A stretch of 64,000 nt of DNA from Mycobacteroides abscessus ATCC 19977 (GCF_000069185.1 NC_010397.1:2852001-2916000), one strand, 5' to 3'. Numbered from the stretch's first letter, positions 9,242 to 19,303 are shown. Numbers and translations are program-made. The notes: generated from the letters alone by a model not told the origin.

Positions 9242-11257
9242 TCAGCCCACGTGGAGCGGATCGATCTGAACCCTGACGGGCTGGGCGTCGCGGCGAGCGC
9301 TCAGCGTGGTGACGCCGCGGCGCAAAGCCGCGGCGAGTTCCAGTCCGGCGGCGCGTTCGACCCGAACCAGTATGCGCACCACCTCGACGCTGTCGGGCAC
9401 ACCCGCCGGACGCCGCGCCCCAAGCGGCAGCTCGACGGGCCCCAGCAGCTCGGCCCCCTCCGGCAGGTCGGCCGTGTCAATGAGGCCGGCGACCGCCTGG
9501 GCGGGCCCGTCGACGGCGGCGATGTGCACCTGCGGCGGCAGCCCCACCTCCGCGCGCGCCGCCAATTCGGTGGCCGCGTGTCCCACCGGATCCCACCGAA
9601 TGAGCGCTTGCACGGTGGACAGGGAGGAATCCGCGACCACCACCACCGTTCCGCCCTCATCGCGCCCGCGCACCAAGGCCGCGGCAGCCATCCACTTGCG
9701 CAGGGTGTCCTCCGCGGCGCGTAGATCCTGACGTCCCAGCAGTGCCCACGCGTCTAGCAGCAGCGCCGCGCCATACCCGCCCGGTGTCACCGGCTCCGCC
9801 CCGGGAGTGCACACCACCAGGGTCGGCGGCCCGGTCACCGTGTCATGGACCTCACCGCCACCGGAGGTCACGACCGGCACCCCGGGCAGCGCTCTGCCGA
9901 GCTCCTCGGCCGTCCTGCGAGCGCCCACCACCACAGCACGTACCGCACTGGAGCCGCAGCGCGCACAACGCAAGTCGGCGTCTACCCGTCCGCACCATCG
10001 ACAGCTGGGGCTCGCACTGTGCGATGCCCCGCCGGGCCCCTCCCATGCCAACGGCCCGGTGCAGTGACGGCACCGCGCCACCGTCCGGCATTTCGTACAG
10101 GCCAGCGCCGGCACATAACCACGGCGCGGCACCTGCACAAGTACTGAATGACCGCGCTTCAGTGCGTCGCGGGCCGCGGTCAACGCGACCATCGGCAGGC
10201 GCGCCGAACGTGCCGCCGGATCACGCTCCTGCGCGTATCCGCTGTCATCGAGCGCACTGATCCGTGCCGAGGACTTCCGCACCGTGGGCCGGGCGGCCAC
10301 CAGATCGTGCGCCCAGCCGCCTTCGACGAGCGCCTGCGACTCGGCCGTACGGGCATACCCCCCGATCACCGCGGCGCAGCGCAATTGGTGGGCGCGCAGC
10401 ATCGCCACGTCCCTAGCATGCGGATAGGGAGAACGCGGCTCGGCAAGATTGTCGTCGCCGTCGTCCCACACCATCACCAGTCCCAGATCGACCACCGGCG
10501 CGAACACCGCAGCCCTGGTGCCGATCACCACAGTCGCTTGGCCGCGTAGCACCGCCAACCACCGCCGATATCGTTCGGCCGGCCCCAACTCGGCCGAGAG
10601 CGCGACAACACGTTGCACGCCAAAGTTTTTCACGCATTCAGCGGACAGCGCGTCGATATCCCGCTGGTCGGGAACAATCGCCAACACTCCCTTGCCGGTG
10701 CTCGCGGTGGCCCGCGCGGCCTCGGCAAGCCGCAGGCACCAGGCCTCCCCCGGCAGCGCCTGCCAGACCGCGCGCGCGGCACGGCCGTGCGTCAGCGCGT
10801 CCAGGAATCGTTCTCCGCGCTGATAACGCGACCAGCCGGAGCGATCCGGAGTTTCCGGCGGCAAGCCGTCCGCGCCTGGCACCCGGTTTTCCTTTTCGAC
10901 GCGTGCGTGACGCGGCGGCAGCGCGAGGCGCAGCACATCCGCGCGAGTCCCGGCGTAGCGAGCCGCCACCGCGTCGACGAGCCTGCGGACATCCGGGGTG
11001 AGCACCCGGGTAGGAGATACGACGCGATCCAGCCAGCCGAGCTTGCCAGAGTGGTCACTTTCCGAACGGCGCTCCAGCAGGATGGCGTCCACCAGGCGGC
11101 CGTGGAAACGCACCCGCACCCGCACACCGGGCTGGGCATCGTCCGATTGCTCGGCCGATACGAGATAGTCGAACTCCCGATCCAGATGCGGCACGGTGAG
11201 CAACGGCAGCACCCGAGCAATGGGCTCGTGTTCGGCCACCACCCGCGTCGCAGTCAC
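9242..11257 (-). CDS. priA: PriA-like primosomal protein lacking helicase motifs
   Basis: Homologue of the replication-restart protein PriA, which recognises stalled forks and loads the replisome. The 671-residue product keeps the N-terminal 3'-end-binding domain (VRVRVRFHGRLVDAILL) and the paired zinc-binding cysteines between about 389 and 436 (CTKC, CRHC, CRWCG, CARCG). The ATPase motifs are gone: the Walker A position reads LPGEAWCLR near residue 165, and the DEAH position reads WDDGDDNL near 265. This degenerate form is known from actinobacteria, so a structural or loading role rather than unwinding is expected. It lies downstream of metK in this lineage's conserved order and converges with the tetR gene. 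Confidence 0.9.
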   Translation of the reverse strand: MTATRVVAEHEPIARVLPLLTVPHLDREFDYLVSAEQSDDAQPGVRVRVRFHGRLVDAILLERRSESDHSGKLGWLDRVVSPTRVLTPDVRRLVDAVAARYAGTRADVLRLALPPRHARVEKENRVPGADGLPPETPDRSGWSRYQRGERFLDALTHGRAARAVWQALPGEAWCLRLAEAARATASTGKGVLAIVPDQRDIDALSAECVKNFGVQRVVALSAELGPAERYRRWLAVLRGQATVVIGTRAAVFAPVVDLGLVMVWDDGDDNLAEPRSPYPHARDVAMLRAHQLRCAAVIGGYARTAESQALVEGGWAHDLVAARPTVRKSSARISALDDSGYAQERDPAARSARLPMVALTAARDALKRGHSVLVQVPRRGYVPALACTKCRTVARCRHCTGPLAWEGPGGASHSASPSCRWCGRVDADLRCARCGSSAVRAVVVGARRTAEELGRALPGVPVVTSGGGEVHDTVTGPPTLVVCTPGAEPVTPGGYGAALLLDAWALLGRQDLRAAEDTLRKWMAAAALVRGRDEGGTVVVVADSSLSTVQALIRWDPVGHAATELAARAEVGLPPQVHIAAVDGPAQAVAGLIDTADLPEGAELLGPVELPLGARRPAGVPDSVEVVRILVRVERAAGLELAAALRRGVTTLSARRDAQPVRVQIDPLHVG

Positions 11258-11381
11258 CTGGTCGTTCTAGCAGACGCAGCCGACGCAACCGCGGATCCAC
11301 CACCGCACGGTCGCCGATGTGCGCTACCCAGTGTGGCCCGTCCCGGGTAAGTCCCCGAGGGGATGCCGCTAAGGTGAGGCC

Positions 11382-12317
11382 ATGACAGCCACCGCCGGTA
11401 TCGATCCGATCATCGTCAAGATCCTGGAAGCTGTTCCGATTCAACTCGTTTCACCGGACGGGCCGCAGGCCTCCCGGGATGCCTATCGGGCGATCGCCAC
11501 GGCGCGCCCGCCGTGGATCGAGGTGGCCAACATCGAAGATCGCACGATCCCGGGCCCCGCCGGCGAAATACCGGTTCGGATCTACTCGCCCGCCGAGGGC
11601 GGAGTACGTCCGGTTTTCGTGCTGATCCATGGCGGCGGATGGGTCATCGGCGACCTGGACACCCACGACGCGGTGGCTCGCGCCGCGGCGGTACAGGCCG
11701 ATGCCGTGGTGGTCTCGGTGGACTACCGGCTGGCGCCCGAGCACCCCTACCCTGCCGCGGTCGAGGATTGCTGGGCCGCCCTGCAATGGGTGCACGAGCA
11801 CGCCGCCGAGATCGGCGGCGACCCGGGCCGCCTTGCCGTGGGCGGTGATTCGGCCGGTGGAAACCTGTCGGCAGTCATGGCGCAACTGGCCCGCGACAAT
11901 GGCATTGACCTGGCTTTTCAGGTGCTGTGGTACCCAGCCACCACCTTTGACACGACGCTGCCGTCCATGGTGGAGAACGCCGAGGCGCCAGTGCTGGACT
12001 TCAAGACCGTGGGTGCGCTGAGCAAGTGGTACCTCGGCGACACCAATCCGGCCACCGCGGGCCCGACGCTGGTCCCGGCCCGTGCGGAAAACTTCGAGGG
12101 GTTGGCTCCGGCCTTTATCGGCACGGCACAGTTCGATCCGCTGCGCGATGACGGCGCCAAGTACGCCGAGCTGTTGCGTGACGCCGGTGTGCCCGTACAG
12201 CTACACAACGCGCCGACGTTGATCCACGGTTACCTCGGCTACGCCGATATCGTGCCGTCCGCCACCGAGGAGCGCGACCTTTCCCTGGCCGCGCTCAAGC
12301 AGGCCCTACACGGCTAG
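11382..12317 (+). CDS. LipH/LipI-type alpha/beta-hydrolase esterase (HSL family)
   Basis: Carboxylesterase of the hormone-sensitive-lipase family acting on short acyl esters. The 311 residues contain the oxyanion-hole motif HGGGW at 83-87, the nucleophile elbow GGDSAGG with Ser157, and the remaining triad residues Asp252 (FDPLRDDG) and His282 (LIHGYLG). In M. tuberculosis, lipH and lipI lie in the same neighbourhood near priA, so this is their positional counterpart; which of the two cannot be decided. No signal peptide is seen, so it is probably cytosolic. The last 23 bp overlap the convergent transporter gene. Confidence 0.9.
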   Translation: MTATAGIDPIIVKILEAVPIQLVSPDGPQASRDAYRAIATARPPWIEVANIEDRTIPGPAGEIPVRIYSPAEGGVRPVFVLIHGGGWVIGDLDTHDAVARAAAVQADAVVVSVDYRLAPEHPYPAAVEDCWAALQWVHEHAAEIGGDPGRLAVGGDSAGGNLSAVMAQLARDNGIDLAFQVLWYPATTFDTTLPSMVENAEAPVLDFKTVGALSKWYLGDTNPATAGPTLVPARAENFEGLAPAFIGTAQFDPLRDDGAKYAELLRDAGVPVQLHNAPTLIHGYLGYADIVPSATEERDLSLAALKQALHG

Positions 12318-13740
12318 ACCGGGACCTGCCACGCCCCAACAGGTACATGAGTACGCCGCCCAGCAGGGCGCCGACCGGCCAGGAAAGGGCGGTCACGCCC
12401 TGGGCTCGCGGCACCAGCGCGATAACGACCGCCACAATGCCGCCGATACCCAGCGAGATCAGCGCGGCCGGATTGAAGCCGCCGGCGTAGTGATACGCGC
12501 CTCCGGGGGATTCGGAATACAGGTCGGCGGTGTGGGTGTGTTGCCGGCGCAGCAGGTAGTAGTCCACGACCAGGATGCCGAACACCGGTCCCATCAAAGC
12601 GCCCACACCACCCAGGAAGTACACGATCGCGGCCTCGTTGCCCCAGATTTTCCAGGGCAGCACCGCGACCGACAGCACCGCGGTGATGATGCCCCCGGTG
12701 CGAAATGAGATGTACTTCGGTGCCACATTGGAAATGTCGTACGACGGCGAGACGAAGTTGAGCACCACGTTGATGCCGACGGTGGCGATCGCGAAAAGAA
12801 CCGCGGCGACCACCACGACGGCATCCGAGTCGATATCCGCGACCAGCTCGACCGGATCGGTCATCGCACTGCCGTACTTCTTCAGTGCGGCAAGCGAAAT
12901 GACGATCGAGATCACCACGAAGGCCGTCTCGTTGAACGGGATACCCAGTGCGTTGCCCCGCAGAATCGCACGCCTACTCGGCGCGAAACGCGCGAAGTCG
13001 GCATAGTTGACCAGCGGACCCGCCATGAAAGCGACCATCAGGAAAGCCACCCCGACGAACGCCAACACCGTGGCCCCAGCCGACAACGGTGCGCCGGTAC
13101 GAGCGCCGAAGTCGATGCTCCAGCCCACACTGTCCAACATCCATACGGCCAGGGCGAGCATCCCGATCCAGACCACCGGGCCGGCCACATCCGATGCCTT
13201 GCGCACCACTTCCATGCCGTAGTTCAGGATCAGCAGCTGCACAGTCCACAGGGAAAGGAATGCGGCCCACCCCAAGGCATGTAGGCCCAGGAATGTCGGT
13301 TCCGTCCAGGACCGCAGTCCCGGGTCCAGCCGTAGCAGCAGCACGATAACCGCCGTGGATGCCAGGTAGGTCTGGATGCCGTACCAGAAAATAGCGACCA
13401 GGCCGCGCAGCAGCGCCGGGATGTTGGCGCCGAACACCCCGAACGTGGCGCGGGCGAAAACCGGGAAGGGCACGCCCAGCCGTTGGCCGGCTATCCCGAT
13501 CAGATTGCTCCCCGTCCAGAGCACCAGCACCCCGGTGAAGAGCGCCAGCATCGTCTGCCAACCGGTAAGACCCAGCGCCAGCATGCCCACCGCGAATCCG
13601 TAGCTGCCCAGGCTGTGCGCGGAGGTCATCCAGAGACAGAAGATGTCCCACGTGCGCCAGGTGGCCTGTGCCGCCGTGGTGGGCGCCAGGTCATCGTTAC
13701 TCAATCTACCGGCCGCCGGGCCGGCCGCCTCCAGGACCAC
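12295..13740 (-). CDS. NCS1-family nucleobase/hydantoin:cation symporter
   Basis: Cytoplasmic-membrane transporter of the purine-cytosine/allantoin permease family. The 481 residues hold about 12 hydrophobic segments. NCS1 features are visible: NDDLAPTT before helix 1, WxxWDIFCLWMTSAHSLGSY in helix 1, the GVPFPVFARATFGVFGAN loop between helices 2 and 3, and NYADFARFAPS mid-protein. The GTG start shares one base with the TAG of the upstream oxidoreductase gene (TAGTG), so it is the last gene of the catabolic operon. With a dihydropyrimidinase and an N-carbamoyl amidohydrolase upstream, a uracil/dihydropyrimidine or hydantoin substrate is likely. Specificity is inference. Confidence 0.88.
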   Translation of the reverse strand: MVLEAAGPAAGRLSNDDLAPTTAAQATWRTWDIFCLWMTSAHSLGSYGFAVGMLALGLTGWQTMLALFTGVLVLWTGSNLIGIAGQRLGVPFPVFARATFGVFGANIPALLRGLVAIFWYGIQTYLASTAVIVLLLRLDPGLRSWTEPTFLGLHALGWAAFLSLWTVQLLILNYGMEVVRKASDVAGPVVWIGMLALAVWMLDSVGWSIDFGARTGAPLSAGATVLAFVGVAFLMVAFMAGPLVNYADFARFAPSRRAILRGNALGIPFNETAFVVISIVISLAALKKYGSAMTDPVELVADIDSDAVVVVAAVLFAIATVGINVVLNFVSPSYDISNVAPKYISFRTGGIITAVLSVAVLPWKIWGNEAAIVYFLGGVGALMGPVFGILVVDYYLLRRQHTHTADLYSESPGGAYHYAGGFNPAALISLGIGGIVAVVIALVPRAQGVTALSWPVGALLGGVLMYLLGRGRSRSSRVGPA

Positions 13741-14759
13741 TAGCCGCTCTTCGCCGTGATGTGTTGTGACAGTGCGGGTATCACTGTCTCTCCATAGACC
13801 CGCAGCGTCTCTTCCTTGTTGTCGTGTTGGAGGTAGCCGGCGAATTGGTCCACACCTAAGGCCTTGAGCTCGGACAATTTGGCGATATGTTCATCGGCGG
13901 TGCCCAACACACAGAAACGGTCCACGATGTCATCACTGACGAACTCGGCGTGGGTGTTTCCCGCGCGGCCGTGTTGGTTGTAGTCGTATCCGTCACGGCC
14001 GGCGATGTACGCGGTAAGGGTCTGCGGTACATCGCCCTGTGAGCCGTATCTGGCCACGATATCGGCGACGTGATTACCCACCATCCCACCGAACCAGCGG
14101 CACTGCGCGCGCATGTGCGTCCGGTCCGATCCCACATACATGGGTGCAGCCACGCAAATCCGTACCGCCGCGGGGTCGCGCCCGGCAGCGACCGCTGCCT
14201 CCCGCACTGCCCCGATCATCCAGCGTGCGATATCGATGTCGGCAAGCTGCAGGATGAAGCCGTCGGCGACCTGCCCCGCGAGGGCAAGGGCCTTGGGCCC
14301 GTACGCCGCTACCCAGACATCGAGCTCGGACCCTCTGCTCCACGGGAACTGCATGGTGGCGCCGTGATATTCGACGGGACGGGAGTTGGCCAGCTCTCGA
14401 ATGACATGTATCGATTCGCGCAGCGTTGCCAGCGTGGTCGGCGTCCCACCCGTTACGCGCACCGCGGAATCGCCACGACCGATGCCGCAAATGGTGCGGT
14501 TGCCGTACATGTCATTCAGGGTCGCGTACAGCGACGCCGTGACGGTCCAGTCTCGCGTGGCCGGATTGGTCACCATGGGGCCCACCACAATGCGCCGCGT
14601 TTCGTGCAAAATCTGGCTGTAGAGCACGTAGGGCTCCTGCCACAGCAGATGCGAATCAAAGGTCCACAGATGGCTGAAACCATGAGCCTCGGCAAGTTTC
14701 GCCAGCTGCACGGTACGCACCGCGGGTGGGTCGCATTGCAGGACAACTCCGAAATCCAT
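13740..14759 (-). CDS. LLM-class flavin/F420-dependent oxidoreductase
   Basis: Luciferase-like TIM-barrel oxidoreductase of 339 residues. The ATG at 14759 (start MDFGVVLQCDPPA) is preferred because GAGAGGG lies 7 nt upstream and the N-terminus matches the barrel's first strand. LWTFDSHLLW, GPMVTNPATRDW and ICGIGRGDSAVR are characteristic of the mer-like, F420-type branch. Members of this branch (the TIGR03842-type group, as I recall it) are often found beside dihydropyrimidinases. It lies between a dihydropyrimidinase and an NCS1 permease and overlaps the latter by 1 bp. It is the only redox enzyme of the operon, so it may catalyse or replace the ring reduction/oxidation step. That role is hypothesis. 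FMN with a separate reductase is the alternative to F420. Confidence 0.82.
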   Translation of the reverse strand: MDFGVVLQCDPPAVRTVQLAKLAEAHGFSHLWTFDSHLLWQEPYVLYSQILHETRRIVVGPMVTNPATRDWTVTASLYATLNDMYGNRTICGIGRGDSAVRVTGGTPTTLATLRESIHVIRELANSRPVEYHGATMQFPWSRGSELDVWVAAYGPKALALAGQVADGFILQLADIDIARWMIGAVREAAVAAGRDPAAVRICVAAPMYVGSDRTHMRAQCRWFGGMVGNHVADIVARYGSQGDVPQTLTAYIAGRDGYDYNQHGRAGNTHAEFVSDDIVDRFCVLGTADEHIAKLSELKALGVDQFAGYLQHDNKEETLRVYGETVIPALSQHITAKSG

Positions 14760-14785
14760 CGCGGGGCCCTCTCTATCAACCAGCC

Positions 14786-16207
14786 TCAGATGAGGTATTG
14801 ACACAGGTCGCGGCGCAGGAACACACCGTCCCCCTTACTGCCGAGGTACTCGTCGCCGTCGACGATCACCTTTCCGCGGGACAGCACGGTATCGACGTGC
14901 CCGTCGATCTCGTACCCCTCCCACGCCGAGTGGTCCATATTCATGTGATGGGTCTTGCCCAGTCCAATCGAGGTGTGCCCGTTGGGGTCGTAGACAACGA
15001 TGTCCGCATCGGCCCCCGGGGCGATGACGCCCTTGCGCCCGTACAGCCCGAACATCCGTGCCGGCGTGGTCGAGGTGATCTCGACCCACCGCTCCACGCT
15101 GATCCGGCCGTCCACCACACCTTGGTAGAGCAGGTCCATCCGGTGTTCGATGGATCCGATACCGTTGGGAATCTTGGAGAAATCCCCGATGCCCATGTCC
15201 TTCTGCCCCTTCATGCAGAACGGGCAGTGGTCCGTGGACACCATCTGAATGTCGTTGGTGCGCAATGCGCGCCACATTTCGTCCTGATGATGCTCGTGCT
15301 TGGCACGCAGCGGCGTCGAGCAGACCCACTTGGCGCCGTCGAAACCGGGCGCGCCCAGGTTGTCCTCGAGGGACAGATACAGATATTGCGGGCACGTTTC
15401 GCCATATACGTTCTGGCCGGCGTCACGCGCGGCCGCCAATTGCGCGACGGCCTGTTTCGCCGAGACGTGTACCACGTACAGCGGCGCACCGGTCAGATTG
15501 GACAGCATGATGGCGCGGTGCGTGGCCTCTTCCTCAAGCTGCCACGCGCGGGCGATGCCGTGGTAATAAGGATCGGTCTTGCCTTCGGCGAGTAACTGGG
15601 CCACCAAAACGTCGATCGCGGGACCATTCTCGGCATGCATCATCGTCATCAGCCCCGTCGCGGCGCCCACCTGCATGGCCCGCACTATCTGTGCGTCGTC
15701 GCTGTAGAAGACCCCGGGATAGGCCATGAACATCTTGTAGCTGGTGATGCCCTCGTCGGTCAGCCTGCGCAGCGCCGCCAAAGAAGCATCGTTGACATCT
15801 CCCACAATCTGGTGAAACGAGTAGTCGATGGCACATTGCCCGGCTGCCATCTCATGCCAGGTATCCAGCGAATCCTGCAGCCGCTCACCGAATTTCTGCA
15901 CTGCGAAGTCGATGATGGTAGTCGTGCCGCCCCACGCGGCGGCGCGCGTGCCGGTCTCGAAATCATCGGATGCCGTAGTACCGCCGAAGGGCATGGACAT
16001 GTGAGTGTGTGCGTCGATGCCCCCGGGAATAACGTATTTGCCGTGGGCCTCGATCACGGTATCGACGGTTTTCGCGAGGTCCATCCCGAGCAGGGTGCTG
16101 CCGGGCAATAGGACCGCCGCGATCGTCGCGCCGTCCACCAAGACATCGGCGGCACCGCGTCCGGTCGCCGACACCACCGTGCCGCCCCGGATCAAAGTCG
16201 TTGCCAT
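14786..16207 (-). CDS. hydA: Dihydropyrimidinase (hydantoinase)
   Basis: Binuclear-zinc cyclic amidohydrolase that opens 5,6-dihydrouracil/dihydrothymine, or 5-substituted hydantoins, to N-carbamoyl amino acids. The 473-residue protein carries every expected metal ligand: His67 and His69 in DAHTHM, the carboxylated Lys158 in SYKMFMAY, His191 in MHAEN, His247 in VHVSAK, and Asp326 in STDHCPF. The C-terminal GADADIVVYDP closing strand is also present. It is followed after 26 bp by the LLM oxidoreductase and preceded after 9 bp by the amidohydrolase that would use its product, which makes the two-step pathway clear. Whether the natural substrate is a dihydropyrimidine or a hydantoin cannot be settled from sequence. 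Confidence 0.93.
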   Translation of the reverse strand: MATTLIRGGTVVSATGRGAADVLVDGATIAAVLLPGSTLLGMDLAKTVDTVIEAHGKYVIPGGIDAHTHMSMPFGGTTASDDFETGTRAAAWGGTTTIIDFAVQKFGERLQDSLDTWHEMAAGQCAIDYSFHQIVGDVNDASLAALRRLTDEGITSYKMFMAYPGVFYSDDAQIVRAMQVGAATGLMTMMHAENGPAIDVLVAQLLAEGKTDPYYHGIARAWQLEEEATHRAIMLSNLTGAPLYVVHVSAKQAVAQLAAARDAGQNVYGETCPQYLYLSLEDNLGAPGFDGAKWVCSTPLRAKHEHHQDEMWRALRTNDIQMVSTDHCPFCMKGQKDMGIGDFSKIPNGIGSIEHRMDLLYQGVVDGRISVERWVEITSTTPARMFGLYGRKGVIAPGADADIVVYDPNGHTSIGLGKTHHMNMDHSAWEGYEIDGHVDTVLSRGKVIVDGDEYLGSKGDGVFLRRDLCQYLI

Positions 16208-16216
16208 CGCAGCCTC

Positions 16217-17065
16217 CTACGGTGCGATGATCGGGCCGTAGGTATCCGGACGGCGGTCCCGGTAAAACTGCCAGTCATCCCGAACTTGACGGACCAGCGA
16301 CAGGTCGAGATCCCGTATCACGATCTCTTCGTCGGTCGCGGAGCCGATTTCGCCGACATAGTTGCCGCGCGGGTCCACAAAGTACGAACTGCCATAGAAG
16401 CTGACCGCCTGATCGCCGAATTCACCGCTTTCGGCGCCTATCCGATTGTTGGCGCCGACGAAGTACTGGTTCGCCGCCGCGGCGGCGGGCTGCTCGAGTT
16501 CCCAAAGCCTGTTGGAAAGACCAGGTTTGGTGGCCGACGGATTGAAGACCAGCTCTGCTCCGGCCAGTCCGTAGTTGCGCCAGCCCTCGGGGAAATGGCG
16601 GTCATAACAGATGTAGACGCCGATCTTGCCGACGGCGGTGTCGAACACCGGGTATCCGAGATTGCCCGGCCGGAAGTAGAACTTCTCCCAGAACCGGTCC
16701 AGGTGCGGAATATGGTGCTTACGGTACTTGCCCAGGTATCTGCCATCGGAATCGACGACGGCGGCGGTGTTGTAGAGAACGCCCGGTTGTTCCTGCTCGT
16801 ACACGGGCAGCACCAGGACCATGCGGTGCTCCCTGGCCAACTTGGCGAATCGCTCGGTAACCGGGCCGGGCACGGGTTCGGCGTAGCCGTAGTACTTCTT
16901 GTCCTGGACGATGCCGAAATACGGGCCGTAGAACAGCTCTTGAAAGCAGATCACCTGGGCACCCCGGGCCGCAGCCTGGGCGACAAAACGCTCGTGTTTG
17001 GCGAGCATCGATTCCTTGTCGCCGGTCCAAGTCGCTTGCGTCAGTGCGGCTCTGATCACCGTCAT
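16217..17065 (-). CDS. Nitrilase-superfamily N-carbamoyl amidohydrolase (beta-ureidopropionase type)
   Basis: Carbon-nitrogen hydrolase predicted to split N-carbamoyl-beta-alanine (or another N-carbamoyl amino acid) into amino acid, CO2 and ammonia. The 282 residues contain the Glu-Lys-Cys triad: Glu43 in CFQELFYGP, Lys116 in YRKHHIPH and Cys153 in YICYDRHFPEGWR. The long HIPHLDRFWEKFYF insert after Lys116 is characteristic of the ureidopropionase branch. It is first gene of the operon, 9 bp before the dihydropyrimidinase. The upstream divergent region contains a KstR-type box 105 bp away that serves the opposite gene more closely. N-carbamoyl-D-amino-acid hydrolase or a polyamine-type amidohydrolase remain alternatives. 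Confidence 0.88.
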   Translation of the reverse strand: MTVIRAALTQATWTGDKESMLAKHERFVAQAAARGAQVICFQELFYGPYFGIVQDKKYYGYAEPVPGPVTERFAKLAREHRMVLVLPVYEQEQPGVLYNTAAVVDSDGRYLGKYRKHHIPHLDRFWEKFYFRPGNLGYPVFDTAVGKIGVYICYDRHFPEGWRNYGLAGAELVFNPSATKPGLSNRLWELEQPAAAAANQYFVGANNRIGAESGEFGDQAVSFYGSSYFVDPRGNYVGEIGSATDEEIVIRDLDLSLVRQVRDDWQFYRDRRPDTYGPIIAP

Positions 17066-17169
17066 TGACCGACTTTATGCGCACTGCGCCGTTGGCGCGC
17101 GCCAAACGGTTCAACGGGCGCCCGGTGCCCAACCGCCGGGCATGTATCCAGGGTGCCCTCCGGGCGTGG

Positions 17170-17183
17170 TAGAACACGTTACA
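17170..17183. promoter_or_regulatory. KstR-type operator (TnnAACnnGTTnnA)
   Basis: TAGAACACGTTACA matches the published KstR consensus TNNAACNNGTTNNA at every fixed position. KstR is the TetR repressor of mycobacterial cholesterol and sterol catabolism. The site is 51 bp upstream of the steroid 5-alpha-reductase-like ATG at 17234 and 105 bp upstream of the divergent amidohydrolase start. The match is direct; function is supported by the steroid-related product of the adjacent gene. Confidence 0.7.
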
Positions 17184-17233
17184 GTTTTGTGGTTCGCATC
17201 ACGGCCTCCCCGCTCGCTCACGAGGAAAACACC

Positions 17234-18025
17234 ATGCACTGGTATACCGGAAATTCCATCTACGACACCGTGCTGACGGCGGCTTTCGCGTTCGCGGCGT
17301 TCGTGATCGTCGGAGGCTTCTTCGCACAAAGCTCGTATGGCCGCTTCTCCACCACGAAACTCGGGCTCAATCTGAATCCGAAGCTCGGCTGGTGGCTGAT
17401 GGAGATACCGGCGACGGTGGTATTTCTTGTCTGCTACCTGACCGGGCCCCACCGGCTCGAGACCGCCCCGCTGGTCCTCGCCGCGATCTGGATGTTGCAC
17501 TACGCCAACCGCGGCTGGTTCTTCCCGCTGGCCATCCGCCAGGTGCCGGGCAAGCGCAGTACCTTCAACGTCTCGGTCGTCGTCATGGGCATGCTGGTGA
17601 CGTCGATGCATGGGTACCTCAATGGCACGCTCTTCAGCCATGACTTCTTCGGGCAGTACTCCGATGCCTGGCTGCACGATCCGCGGTTCCTACTCGGCCT
17701 GGCGGTCTATCTGTGCGGGTTCACGCTGCTACTCAGTTCCGAGTCAATCGTCCGTAACCTGCGTGACAAGAAGAACCCTGGCGCGGCCGAATACCGCATC
17801 CCATTCGGCGGTGGGTTCCGGTTCGTCACCAGCCCGGCATACCTCGGCGAGCTGATCGCCTGGTCCGGCTTCGCCCTGCTGACCTGGGCATTGCCCGGTG
17901 TGGTGATCTTGTTGATCACCGCCGGCAACCTCATCCCCCGCGCGCTGGCCACCCACCGCTGGTACCAGGAGAAGTTCATCGACTACCCCGCCGACCGGAA
18001 GGCGCTGATCCCGAAGATCATCTAG
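17234..18025 (+). CDS. Steroid 5-alpha-reductase-family protein (3-oxo-5-alpha-steroid 4-dehydrogenase-like)
   Basis: Integral membrane enzyme of the SRD5A/DUF1295 superfamily, which reduces the delta-4 bond of 3-oxo-steroids using NADPH. The ATG at 17234 is chosen for GAGGA 7 nt upstream and for the family-typical start. The 263-residue protein has about six hydrophobic segments. Family signatures are LGWWLMEIP, YANRGWFFPLAIR, the NADPH-side FGGGFRFVTSPAYLGELIAWSGFAL, and the diagnostic C-terminus HRWYQEKFIDYP with RKALIP. A perfect KstR-type box lies upstream, arguing that the gene belongs to sterol metabolism. It ends just before a strong bidirectional hairpin shared with metK. The exact substrate is unproven. 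Confidence 0.88.
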   Translation: MHWYTGNSIYDTVLTAAFAFAAFVIVGGFFAQSSYGRFSTTKLGLNLNPKLGWWLMEIPATVVFLVCYLTGPHRLETAPLVLAAIWMLHYANRGWFFPLAIRQVPGKRSTFNVSVVVMGMLVTSMHGYLNGTLFSHDFFGQYSDAWLHDPRFLLGLAVYLCGFTLLLSSESIVRNLRDKKNPGAAEYRIPFGGGFRFVTSPAYLGELIAWSGFALLTWALPGVVILLITAGNLIPRALATHRWYQEKFIDYPADRKALIPKII

Positions 18026-18027
18026 GC

Positions 18028-18086
18028 GCCGAGCCGACGCAAAAGCCCCCGCACTCGGCGTGTCGGGGGCTTTGCGTCGGCTCGGC
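18028..18086. terminator. Strong bidirectional hairpin between convergent genes
   Basis: Left arm 18028-18051 pairs with right arm 18064-18086 (24 against 23 nt, complementary except for one bulged base), with a 12-nt loop. A run of A before the inner C-tract and the matching T run on the other side give it terminator character in both directions. It lies between the stop of the 5-alpha-reductase gene and the stop of metK, so it would end both transcripts. Confidence 0.85.
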
Positions 18087-18100
18087 AGGAAGCGCAGCGG

Positions 18101-19303
<1,203 letters not shown>

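Noticed and set aside
13741..13765. TAGCCGCTCTTCGCCGTGATG at the end of the LLM gene looked like another repeat copy
   Set aside because: Only the GCTCTTCGC part matches; the remaining half is unrelated.
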